The notes under the pieces are model-generated. The model was not told where the DNA came from, ran no database searches, and saw only the letters and a list, made by a program, of their open reading frames with translations. A stretch of 64,000 nucleotides of DNA, taken from the NCBI GenBank assembly GCA_038049695.1, contig CP142457.1:21590501-21654500 (forward strand). The letters run 5' to 3'. Position numbers and translations under genes: made by a program. Shown in pieces: positions 20,048 to 29,189 of the stretch (position 1 is its first letter; every line of letters begins with the position of its first letter). This DNA is from Cinnamomum chago (lineage: Eukaryota > Streptophyta > Magnoliopsida > Laurales > Lauraceae).

Positions 20048-21796
20048 GGTATAACTATTAGATGCAAGAAGGAGATGGTTTAACCAAATGAGGGTCAACT
20101 TCAAGGAAAGAATTAGATTCATTTAACTATGAGGCTCATATGATCAAATTACCAAAAGAGAGCAAGGTCTAGTGAGAGAAGCAATCATGGATACCAATTG
20201 AAATAAACATATCAATTGAGATTAAAGGATATGACTATTAACATAATCACTCTAAAATGGATTCAAGAATGTTACTTATTAGGAAAAATCCAAAATAGAG
20301 CTATCCATGATGCAATGGGGTTTACTCAAACATAGCATCAATCAATATAACTTATGAAAATCATATGCTATGTAAGGTTTTGAACTCATTTCATTCAATC
20401 AATAAATATGACTATTAAAGTGCAAGATGAGTGAAATGAATTCCAAGCATGAAGCCAACCTCAACTAATAACCAACCAATATTATTAACACATAAACATG
20501 GTGGTCATGAGATATACCTATATGAGCAAGAGAGGTGGCAAACATGAACATTATGATGCTAATGGTGTGTGACATGGAACAATCATATTACTTATCAAGT
20601 TCAATCCAATGCACACAAGGTTTATCACATTCACAAGAAATCAAATCAATCATAAAATTATACCAAATGAAACCAATTGACTTTGACAACATGATAAAGG
20701 GCAAGAATGTGACAAAAATTCCATCAAGCACCATAAATGCATATTCATCACTTTTAAGGATATAACTATTGAGCATAGTGATGAACAAGGCAAATTGCAA
20801 TGCAAAAGGATATTACTTGGTAAGGCATGCAATTTTCAAAGTGTCAAAATCATATGAATTCAACACTAAGATATCCATCAAACAAGAGATATAACTATGA
20901 AATACAAGGAATGGATTTCAAAGAGGTTCATATGATTAAGAACACTACTATGAAGTTGAAACATGTATAAGGATGACACCAAGAAAATCTACATGAATCA
21001 ACATCATAACCATCCATAAAGATATGACTATAAGGCATAGAGGATGGATTTGGGTTCTAGTATGGTTTCTACAAATAAAACTAAGATCACAACCATACAT
21101 GGAACCAAATGTCATTTGCATATAAAAAGAATGTAAATAAACAAGCAAGGATGCAAACAACAAACATTTCCATTTCTAAGATAATGAAACCAAAAGAAAA
21201 GGAAATGAAAACATGGAACATGCTTTGATGAATATGACTAATGATGTTATAGAGCATTTCCATTCATACAATCTTCAAATCATTTTAATACACAAAATCC
21301 AACAATGAGCATAAAAAGAATGATTTTGAAGATCAATTATCAACAATGTATTTTAAAAGATATAACTTAATTGAAACACATACAAGTTGATTTTTCAAAC
21401 AATGTTCTCCATATAAAAGTATAACTTAGGAATCCATGGAAAAACTTGAATTGATTCAAATCATTTGTTCAAAAAATATTACTATGACATCTACACAAAT
21501 GATTCAACAACAATTGATCATGAATGAATTAGCTATGAAAGCCTTTAAAAACACAATCAATTGATCATGTAAAGAAATGCAATGCAAGACATATGTGTGC
21601 AAAAAGCAAATCAAACATGATGAAATTATAATCAAAAGATTTTGAAAACCATGAAGTGTAACTTAAAATGGTGCATGAAAACAAAATCAAATGATCATAA
21701 AGAAGCAATGCATTTTAATAAATGTAACTAAAAGAAACAAAATGCAAATGCAACATGACCAACAAAATGATTTAACTATTAAAGAATAGGTTGGTC
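20048..21796. repeat. Array of about 20 stem-loops with a shared loop motif
   Basis: Stems (left arm/right arm) include: 20250-20263/20287-20300; CATAGCAT 20331-20338/20365-20372; 20382-20396/20429-20443; TTCATCACT 20744-20752/20777-20785; 20792-20803/20825-20835; AATCATATGAA 20848-20858/20927-20937; CCATCC 21010-21015/21042-21047; GTATGGTT 21060-21067/21091-21098; TTTGCAT 21115-21121/21151-21157; CATTTCC 21165-21171/21201-21207; 21213-21224/21253-21263; 21273-21284/21319-21331; TCAATT 21333-21338/21369-21374; 21383-21412/21436-21448; AATCATTTGT 21459-21468/21495-21504; GATTTTG 21638-21644/21682-21688; GCATTTT 21710-21716/21739-21745; GACCAAC 21757-21763/21790-21796. Many loops hold ATATAACTAT or a close variant (ATATGACTAT, ATATTACTT, GTATAACTT, TTTAACTATT). 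No ORF is present. The region follows the gag stop in the element's sense. Confidence 0.88.
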
Positions 21797-21812
21797 AATG
21801 AGGTCCAAGACC

Positions 21813-23369
21813 CTAAGGTTTGACTAGGTAAATGACTTTAGGAATCCACCTAAGGTCTTGGGAGGGTTGAACTTTGAGGTCTAGTTTGGATTTCTCACCA
21901 ACTATAGGAGATTTGACTTGATAAATCTTCAATTTAAACTTATCACCATGATATTTAGATTTTACTAAATTTGGCTTAGAATGGTGATTAGTCTTTTGAT
22001 GTTGGTGAGCTTGTTTCTTAGGGGATTGCTTCACTTTTCTTTTCTTCTTATTTTCTCCCTTTTCTTGACTTTTGAATTTTAAATTTAACTTAGCAACTTT
22101 ATTCAAAAGTTCTTTCATAGGTTGATATAAGGGAGATAGATTAAGAAGCTTTTTGTTCTTAGATTCTTTCAAGCTTGGTTTAACTTGTTTAAGCTTTTTA
22201 GAATCTATTTTAGGAGACTCCATTTTAAAGGATTTAACTTGTTTAGTCTTTTTGGAGTTTTCCTTGATTTTTAGTGTCTTACCCTTCAAGTTTGATTTTA
22301 CTTTCTTTGGTTCAAAGATGGGATTAGACACATGGCTTCTTTTTCTTAGTTTGCACTCAAATGTAAAATGTCCTTCAATGCCACAATAATTACATTTAGA
22401 CTTGGGCAAAGAAGTGTGAGTGCTAGAGAATGAGGACTCACCTTTCACAAAAGTGTTGGTGAATTTAGGGTTATAAGACATATTCCTATTAAATCCAATA
22501 CCCGTCCTATCTCCATGATGTTTACCCAATTTAAATAATTTTTCAAGTCTATCTTCACTTTGGGTAAACTTGCACTCATACTTTTGTTTATAGGTTTCAA
22601 GTTGAGTGACTTTGGTTATAAGGATTGAATTTTCATTTTTAACTTTTGAAAGTTCATTTTCAAGTTCCTTATATTTGATTAGCTCTTCATTGGCAAGTTG
22701 TAATTTATGTTTAAGGTCATTAACAACATTAGTTCCAAGCTTTTGAGTTTTTAACTTACTTTTGATCAACTTGGCTTCTAAGTTGTTAAAGTCTTTATCT
22801 TGTCTTTTAATTGTATCTCTTAGGTTTAAATTTTCATTTTTAAACTCATCACAATTTATCTTAATCTCATTTAATTCATCTTGAGCATTAGATAAATTTT
22901 CCTTAGAGATAGTCAATTTAGATTCAAGATTGTTAAAGTCTTTATCTTGCCTTTGTAATTGATCTCTTAGTTTTAGATTTTCCTTATTGACATTTTCATA
23001 ATCCATCTTTAATTCTTTTAGTTCATCTTGAATGTTAGATAGATTATTTAAAGAGATCATGAACTTAGACTCTACACAATTTATTACTTCTTCTTTCTCT
23101 CTAAGTTCATCTTTTGAAGAAGCTAATTCTTTGCTTAGATTTTTAGATTCTTCTCTTAAACTTTTGTTTTTCTTCTCAAGCTTTAAGGATACTTCATATA
23201 ATTCTTCAAAGGCTTGTTGAAGATCTTCTTCATTATATTCTTCTTCTTCATTTAATTTACATTGAGATTCTTTTAATTGAATGTTTGAATCTCTAATAGA
23301 TGGAAGAATGGTAAGTCTAGGAGAATCTACAAAATCTAGCATAGTGGAGTCCATACTAATGATTTTCAA
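21813..23369 (-). CDS. HR-1 Gag-like protein: coiled coil plus CCHC zinc knuckle (518 aa)
   Basis: An intact 518-codon frame, the only one in the element. The N-terminal about 40 residues (MDSTMLDFVDSPRLTILPSI) are followed by a very long heptad-rich region (about 45-275), with repeats such as NLESKLTISKENLSNAQDEL and KNENLNLRDTIKRQDKDFNN, expected to form a coiled coil. A canonical zinc knuckle CNYCGIEGHFTFEC (CX2CX4HX4C) lies at about residues 326-339. The C-terminal part is Lys-rich and basic (KKKRKVKQSPKKQ) and ends with LRWIPK. The zinc knuckle and its place after the primer site identify it as Gag-like, binding element RNA; no standard capsid domain is recognisable. The WIPK segment resembles the stretch just before protease in some copia polyproteins, which hints at a copia relative. 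The start could alternatively be the Met at codon 6. Confidence 0.8.
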   Translation of the reverse strand: MKIISMDSTMLDFVDSPRLTILPSIRDSNIQLKESQCKLNEEEEYNEEDLQQAFEELYEVSLKLEKKNKSLREESKNLSKELASSKDELREKEEVINCVESKFMISLNNLSNIQDELKELKMDYENVNKENLKLRDQLQRQDKDFNNLESKLTISKENLSNAQDELNEIKINCDEFKNENLNLRDTIKRQDKDFNNLEAKLIKSKLKTQKLGTNVVNDLKHKLQLANEELIKYKELENELSKVKNENSILITKVTQLETYKQKYECKFTQSEDRLEKLFKLGKHHGDRTGIGFNRNMSYNPKFTNTFVKGESSFSSTHTSLPKSKCNYCGIEGHFTFECKLRKRSHVSNPIFEPKKVKSNLKGKTLKIKENSKKTKQVKSFKMESPKIDSKKLKQVKPSLKESKNKKLLNLSPLYQPMKELLNKVAKLNLKFKSQEKGENKKKRKVKQSPKKQAHQHQKTNHHSKPNLVKSKYHGDKFKLKIYQVKSPIVGEKSKLDLKVQPSQDLRWIPKVIYLVKP

Positions 23370-23456
23370 ATAAGCAAAACTCTAGGGTTTTAACTCTAGG
23401 TTTTTACACCTAATCAAGAGTTCCAAACACTTGATCCTAAGGGATTAGAGCACTTG
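23370..23456 (-). other. HR-1 leader between primer site and Gag
   Basis: Short untranslated link. It contains no other ORF. The same sequence with few changes occurs in HR-2 (40860-40943). Confidence 0.7.
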
Positions 23457-23468
23457 GCTCTGATACCA
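23457..23468 (-). other. HR-1 primer-binding site (iMet tRNA)
   Basis: Sense strand reads TGGTATCAGAGC, complementary to the 3' end of plant initiator-Met tRNA, two bases from the LTR end (spacer 23469-23470). It proves element polarity. Confidence 0.9.
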
Positions 23469-24520
23469 ATTGAAAGTCCACGAGGATCCTAACCCTAGAG
23501 GGGGGGGTGAATAGGGTGAGCTACAATTGTGACCAATTTAAACCAATTTTAGTTTCTTAAACAAAACTAGTCACATGTGATGAATGATCAATCAATATGC
23601 GGAAGCTAAACAAAATCAATCACCACATAGCAATCACCACAACACAATATTTATAGTGGTTCGGCCAACGTGCCTACATCCACTACCGGCTTGTGATCCA
23701 ATCACCCCACCGGATTTCCACTATTTATGCTTTTTCAAAGGCTAAGCAATAACCTCTACAATGTTGCTTTTCAAAGGCTAAACAACAACCTTACAAGATG
23801 CTTTTCTTAGGCTAAGCAATAACCTTACAATATGCTTTTCTTAGGCTAAGCAATAACCTTATACAATGCTTTTCTTAGGCTAAGCAATAACCTTTACAAA
23901 TAAAGCTTTCTCTAAGAAAGTGTCTTTACAAAAGATCACTCTAAGAGATTACAATTTAAGCTCATATGAAATTGCCTCTTGACTAGGCTAATATGGAAGT
24001 TTAATACAAATAACAAACATACACTCAATTAAGTTAAAGTGTGTGCACAAGTGTATGAATGCTCTACTTCAATCTATTTTAACAATGAAGCTCTTAAATG
24101 AATGCATGATGCATTTTAAAATCAAAGCTTATAAAAAGATGATTGAAGAGAAAAATACTAATCACATGAAAGATTCACACAACTTGAAGAAATGATCTAA
24201 AACATGTTGTATGAATATAAAAGTCTAAGAACACATGTGATTTAGGTGAGAGTGATTGCAAACCATTCTAATATACCAATGAAGATAATGAGTTTGCAAA
24301 ACAACTCTTGAAATCATGCATAAGTGAAAAACAAAGATTTAAGCATGCATGGATTTCATTTTAATGAAAATCAAAATACAAGTAAAGTGTACCTTTTTAA
24401 GAACTCATGTATTTGATTTCCAAATGGCCCCCTAGCCTTTCCAACTTCTTCCCCTTTCTTTGGCTCCAAAATGCTCTCAAAGGTTCATGGTTCAAGCCTT
24501 GAAAAAGGTTGGAAAAGAAT

Positions 24521-24532
24521 GGACTTTATAGC
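24521..24532 (-). promoter_or_regulatory. HR-1 TATA box
   Basis: Minus strand GCTATAAAGTCC. It is followed, in the sense direction, by about 1 kb of LTR leader before the primer site. The upstream palindrome cluster starts 26 bp away. Confidence 0.75.
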
Positions 24533-24557
24533 CAAAAAGTTGCCAACGGCTAGTTCT

Positions 24558-24696
24558 CGGTCGACCGGCAAAGAGGTCTCGGTCGACCGAGAAAGCACAA
24601 CGGATAGATTTCTGACCGTTGGGGCTACAGAACAGGATTCTGCAGAAATGACCTGCAGTTGTCTCGGTCGACCGAGACCTGTGTCTCGGTCGACCG
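24558..24696 (-). promoter_or_regulatory. Four CGGTCGACCG palindromes upstream of the HR-1 TATA box
   Basis: Perfect CGGTCGACCG at 24558-24567, 24580-24589, 24665-24674 and 24687-24696, arranged as two pairs 22 bp apart. The same two-pair layout with slightly different gaps occurs in the 2.2 kb LTR type. Likely factor-binding sites; the factor is unknown. Confidence 0.7.
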
Positions 24697-25217
24697 GCGA
24701 CACTGCCGGGACACCCCCCTTTTTGCAAAAAATGCAACTTTTGCCATTTCAAAGGTATTTCTTTGGGGGACCTTTGGGCCACTAAATCAAGCTTAAATAA
24801 CATGTTTTAAGACATTCTAAGATGTTTAAACACATGGAAAACACAAAGCCTAATATGATTTGAAACTTTGAACCAAAGGCTAGCTTGATTTGAAAAACTC
24901 CTTTTTCCAAAAACAATGCATACAAAAGTGATTCTTAAAGAGATGAATGTATGCAAAGCTTAAACCTAAATTCTCAAGATGATTTGCAAAATATAATGCA
25001 CAAGGAATTTGGTTTTCAAAAGAGTTTTGGGTTCTAAACTCAATGCATCTAAGTTTATGACCAAAACATGCATAAACTAAAAACTTTTCCAAATCTAAAA
25101 ACCAATGCATGTATACAACTAGATTTCAAGAAATTTTAAATCAATTCATGAGTGTGAATTCAAATGATGCCAATATGCAAATGCATCCATCAAATTGCAA
25201 ATACAAAATTCCTAACA

Positions 25218-26673
25218 CTCTCAACTGATCGTCAACAAGATGAATCAAAAATTTGAAGTCAAGAAGCCTGATCTATTGCCTTACTACAATAAAGAACAAT
25301 CATTTCGACAAAAAATTGACATATGTCACATCACCCACATTCCCAGAAGTGAAAACATCCGTGCAGATGCCCTGGCCGGACTCGTCGCAGCTATGGCGAT
25401 CCAAGAAAGGGAAAACTTGGAAATCACAGTGTGTCAAAGAAGGATTCTCCCTCCTCTTAACACACACCAAGCAGTCACTGAATGCCACCAAGTGGTTGGA
25501 AGTCGGATGTCCATCCTCAAACCTCCGATCGACGCCTGGAGAGATCCGTTCATTGATTACATTATGTTCGGAATCCCACCTAAAGATCCAAAAGAACGGG
25601 TAAGCCTTCAAAGACGAGCCCTAAACTTTCATTTGGATATTCCTTTAAAAATGCTTTATAGAAAATCATTCAACAGAGTACTTCTACGCTGCTTGCCACA
25701 ACAAGAAATCGAGGAAACTCTCAAAGAAGTACATGCTGGTCTTTGTGGAGCTCATCAAGCTGGCCCTAAGCTTTACGATCAGATAAAAAGGTTAGGTTAT
25801 TATTGGCATACCGTGGTAGCGGACGCTATGCAATTTGCTAAACGCTGCCAACAATGCCAAGCTCATGGAGATTATATGCACATGCCTCCAGAATGGCTAC
25901 ATCCTACAGCGATCTCATGGCCTTTCGAAGCCTGGGGTATGGACATCACAGGTCTTATTTCTCCCTCATCAAGCAAAGGTCATCGCTTCATCTTCACCGC
26001 TACGGATTATTTCTCCAAGTGGTCAAAAGCATTTGCGCTCAGCGAAATGAAAACCTCATCAGTCCTTCAATTCTTGCGCATCAACATTATCTGTCTCTTC
26101 GGCATACCTAAAAGATTCGTCCATGATAACGGACCACAATTTCGGGATAATAGATTCTACAGGTTCTGCGACAAGTACAAAATCCAAAGTTGTCCTTCGA
26201 GTCCTTATAATCTGGCAGCAAACGGACTAGCAGAAGCCTTCAACAAGACACTCTGCAAAATTCTCAAGAAAATGGTCTCTAGTCACAAAAGAGACTGGGG
26301 AGACAAACTACCTGAAGCTTTGTGGGCTTATCGAACCACTATTCGAGGACCAACCCATAGCACACCATTCTCTTTGGTCTATGGATGCGAAGCTGTTGTC
26401 CCTTTAGAAGTACAAATTCCTTCCTTAAGTGTATCTTTGCAAAATGACATGACGCAAGAAAGCAATGTCAAATTGAGACTCCAAGAGCTGGATAATCTCG
26501 ATGAAAGACGGCTCAAAGCTCTACAAAGTATTGAGCTGTACCAAGCACGCATGGCAGGATCTTTCGACAAGAAGGTCAAGCAACACGCCTATAAAAAGGG
26601 TAACTTGGTTATTGCAGTAAAAAGACCAATGATTTTCGCCCACAAATCCAAAGGGAAGTTCAAACCAACATAG
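25218..26673 (+). pseudogene. Tat copy A second RNase H end and integrase (nearly intact)
   Basis: The first 40 or so codons (QLIVNKMNQKFEV, YYNKEQSF, CHITHIPRSENIRADALAGL) finish the archaeal-type RNase H. The integrase follows: zinc domain with HAGLCGAHQAG and CQQC, then a catalytic core with DDE residues in GMDITG (about residue 235 counting from 25240), FVHDNGPQF (about 296) and NGLAEAFNKTL (about 332); the last two are separated by 35 residues, the expected D-35-E spacing. LWAYRTTIRGPTHSTPFSLVYG is typical of Tat integrases. A TAG at 26671-26673 replaces the Trp of the usual W-E-G-P; the frame then runs on to about 26780. This is the best preserved coding part of copy A. Confidence 0.9.
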
Positions 26674-26764
26674 GAGGGACCTTTAGTCATCGACAAAGTC
26701 TTCTCCAACGGCGCATATGCTCTCCTAAACATGAAAGGTGACAGATGTATGCTACCCATGGTTG

Positions 26765-27326
26765 ACACCAAAAATGTCACTTTGCCACTTCAACATCAAG
26801 AAGCCACACGAAGCCGCATCCTACTACAAACGGGCAATGCTGCTTCAAGTATCAGATCTTGTCAGAATCAAACAAAAACTGCAAGATCCTTCAAGACAGC
26901 CAAAATAGGGTTTTCGGGTCATTCTAACATCTTTTGACCCAACTTCACTCCTCCGACAGCTGAGCAGGCGCTCCTAGCGGTGACAGCATTGAAGACATCA
27001 AAACTTCGATCAGAGCCTACGGATGGTCTCAAAATACCTCCAAACACACCAAAAATGTCACTTTGCCTCTTCAACATCAAGAAGCCACACAAAGTCGTAT
27101 CCTACTACAAAACAGGCAATGCTGCTTCAAGCATCAGATCTTGTCAGGATCAAACAAAAATTGCAAGATCCTTCAAGACAGCCAAAAAAGGGGTTCACAT
27201 GAAGTTTTGGGCCATTCCAACATCATTTGACCCAACTTCACTCCTCTGGCAGCTGAACAGGCGCTCTTGGCGGCGATAGCGTCGAAGACAACAAAACTTC
27301 AATCAGAGCCTACGGATGGTCTCAAA
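26765..27326 (+). repeat. Two-copy tandem repeat (281 bp period) after Tat pol
   Basis: The block ACACCAAAAATGTCACTTTGCC at 26765 recurs at 27046, with shared phrases GGCAATGCTGCTTCAAG, ATCAGATCTTGTCAG and CCTCCAAA. The first copy includes the last codons of pol. Copy B has one copy at 54420-54700 that is closer to the second unit. Confidence 0.75.
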
Positions 27327-28405
27327 ATACCTCCAAAAGGCTCCATGTAAAATTTCAAGTCAAATCGACAACGTTAAACCCTCCACCAAACCTTGAATAG
27401 TAAAATCAAGCCTCTCGGTGGCGAGAACCACCGAGGCTATTACTCATCAAACAGAGCACATGGGCAGCTTCAACATGCTTCAAAAAGGTGCATGTCAAAT
27501 TTCAGGTCATTATGACAACGTTTGACCCGACTTTGACTCTCCAAAACAAAATCAAGGCTACCGGCGGTGGAGCACCCCGAAACCACAACACCTAAATCGG
27601 AGCCAATGGATCGTCTCAAAATTACTCCAATAGGCTCCCTGTCAAATTTCAAGTCGATCGGACATCGGTTGACCGCACATCAACGCGCGACATCTTCCCT
27701 GCGGTGAAATCAAGCCTACTGACGACAGGGCTCCACACGGCTTCAAAACTCAAACAAAAGCCCATGGTTGGTCCTATCTACTGCTCAAGAGGCTTCACCT
27801 CAAATTTCGGGTCATTCCAACATTGTTTGACGTAGTTTCGACTCTTGATGGAAAATCGGCTACAAAGTCTTTGGCTTTTCCTAAAAATAGGAAACTTTGT
27901 GCTCCGATTTGCACGGCTTCTCGTTAGGTTTTCTTAACGAGAATCAAGCCAATAAATGAGGAGGAATTTCAAGAAAAATTCAGGAGAAAATGGCGGCGAA
28001 AAAGACAAAAAATGGCCGAGAAACGGCGACTAAAAGGGGGACAATCCCCATGGTCGTCGGCGGCGACCATGGCCTTTGGTCGCCGACCTTGGCCCATGCG
28101 GCGACCTCAGCCCATGGTCGCCGGTGATCATGGGGGCATGGTCGCACTGCGACCAGGGAAATCTGGGTCACCGGATGGGAGTTCCAGCCTCTGTGATTTT
28201 CTGAAAATCTAATTTTTGATGCTCGAAATCAATTGATCTCCATCGACATCTCGGATCTACCGTCAAGAGCATGAAATCATCATTAATCGTCCCAAGATCG
28301 CCAACCAGCTGACCAAGAAAGTGCACTTTTTATCCGACCGATCTAGAAATCGACAAGACAAATGTCATCGGCCTGCTAGTATCAACCAATATCTGAAGTT
28401 GAAGG
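27327..28405 (+). repeat. Tat copy A 3' LTR, 5' part only
   Basis: Matches copy B (54690-55356 joined to 57579-57890) and a third piece at 59120-59720: GGCTCCATGTCAAATTTCAAGTC, AACGTTTGACCCGACTTTGAC, CCACACGGCTTCAAAACTC, GCACGGCTTCTCGT. No TATA box is reached: the copy ends near 28405 before the point corresponding to 58296 in copy B. The exact LTR start could not be fixed. Confidence 0.65.
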
Positions 28406-28669
28406 GATCAACATGAAAGTTGAATGAAATAACAATACCAATAAAACGAGATTAAAACCATGAGTGCAAAATCTCTGATAAATCCTCAACAATGCAATGT
28501 CATGGAAGGAACCCCCAAAGGGCCCTACTAACACCAAACAATCAAAATAGCCCAACAACTAGAATCAAAGCTATTCCAAACCAACTAAGCCAAAAATCAC
28601 TAATCAAGCTTAGTACTAACATGCCACTTTATTAGCACTAATCGGGTTCACTCGGGTCGGGGTCTTACA
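28406..28669 (-). mobile_element. Terminal fragment of a Tekay-type LTR (uncertain)
   Basis: It ends GGGTCGGGGTCTTACA, almost the end of the Tekay LTR at 9387 (GGGTCGGGGTCTAACA), which reads TGTAAGACCCCGACCC in sense. The rest of the fragment does not match that LTR clearly. It truncates Tat copy A. No gene. Confidence 0.45.
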
Positions 28670-29189
28670 CATTTAGCCTTAAATAAACCAAACACCATAA
28701 ATAGAAAGCAAAAGACTTGTGGGCCATATGGAGAGGACTTGATCATCTGCAAGTTAGTATCTCATACAACCATACAAATCACAGAAACAGGCTGCCAGAT
28801 AATGCTGGAAAAATAGGACATAAGAAAAGACCCGAAACTGAAAAATCAGGTTTCTCCAACTTGCTGCGCAGTTGTCCCGGTCTACCGGCCAGGGGGGCTC
28901 GGTCAACCGGCCTGCAAGTCAGCCAGTCGACCGAGCACGGGGGCCGGGTCGACCAGACTGACGAATTTCTGCAACTTGGGTTTTCTGTTTTGTGTCCATT
29001 CTTTTCCAAATCACTTCCAAAGTGTCCCAATGGCTTCCTATGATCCTTCCATCATTATTAAACCCTTTTGTGACTATCCAAACATGAATCTACTATCAAA
29101 CCAAGTAAATACATCAAAACTGATCCTTACATAGCCCTTGCTTCATCTTCTTCGCATCTCATGCAAAGATCAGAGCAAGCTTGCTGTTC
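28670..29189. other. Unassigned repeat-like DNA with GTCGAC/GTCAAC sites
   Basis: About 28876-28960 holds CCGGTCTACCGG, CGGTCAACCGG, AGTCGACCGAG and GGTCGACCAG, degenerate relatives of the HR palindromes, in a GC-rich patch. The rest is AT-rich with no ORF of note. Probably remnants of an LTR of another family. Confidence 0.4.

Larger units (their letters stand above)
17647..25217 (-). mobile_element. HR-1: complete young non-autonomous LTR element with Gag only
   Basis: Complete structure in minus orientation: 5' LTR 23471-25217, primer site 23457-23468, Gag-like ORF 21813-23369, hairpin array, polypurine tract next to 19397, 3' LTR 17647-19396, TSD CTCTC on both sides. Internal length 4074 bp. 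No protease, integrase, RT or RNase H is encoded, so enzymes must come from another element. Comparing the two LTRs by eye I find two substitutions (both G/A transitions at CG: near 18118/23938 and near 18742/24562) and a G-run of 11 versus 8. Confidence 0.93.
23471..25217 (-). repeat. HR-1 5' LTR (1747 bp)
   Basis: TGAAAGTCC at 23471 to CCTAACA at 25217. This is the promoter-bearing copy. Landmarks match the 3' LTR; the G-run here is 8 long and all four GTCGAC palindromes are intact. ORFs of 72-104 codons within it occur identically in the other LTR and only reflect the duplication. Confidence 0.93.
10582..28405 (+). mobile_element. Tat/Ogre-lineage Ty3-gypsy element, copy A, split by HR-1
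   Basis: Plus-strand element with gag, protease, G-patch-like spacer, RT, RNase H, a second archaeal-type RNase H (the mark of the Tat/Ogre clade) and integrase, followed by part of a 3' LTR. The left end is truncated near 10582 (no 5' LTR) and the right end near 28405. HR-1 (17647-25217) is inserted in the second RNase H with TSD CTCTC; the frame resumes on the far side. Many stops and indels, shown by comparison with copy B at 46 kb, make it inactive. Confidence 0.88.

Noticed and set aside
20048..21796. CRISPR-like array
   Set aside because: The constant motif is short and degenerate and lies in hairpin loops; there are no long identical repeats, and this is plant nuclear DNA.
20048..21796. 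Cluster of microRNA precursors
   Set aside because: Most stems are shorter than about 15 bp, too short for plant miRNA precursors; no long fold-back of 100 bp or more is seen.
20048..21796. tRNA or ribozyme array
   Set aside because: No cloverleaf boxes and no hammerhead or twister core words were found.
28012..28212. Short ORF rich in Arg and Trp near the Tat LTR
   Set aside because: It comes from a locally repeated GGCGACC/GGTCGCC stretch in LTR DNA.
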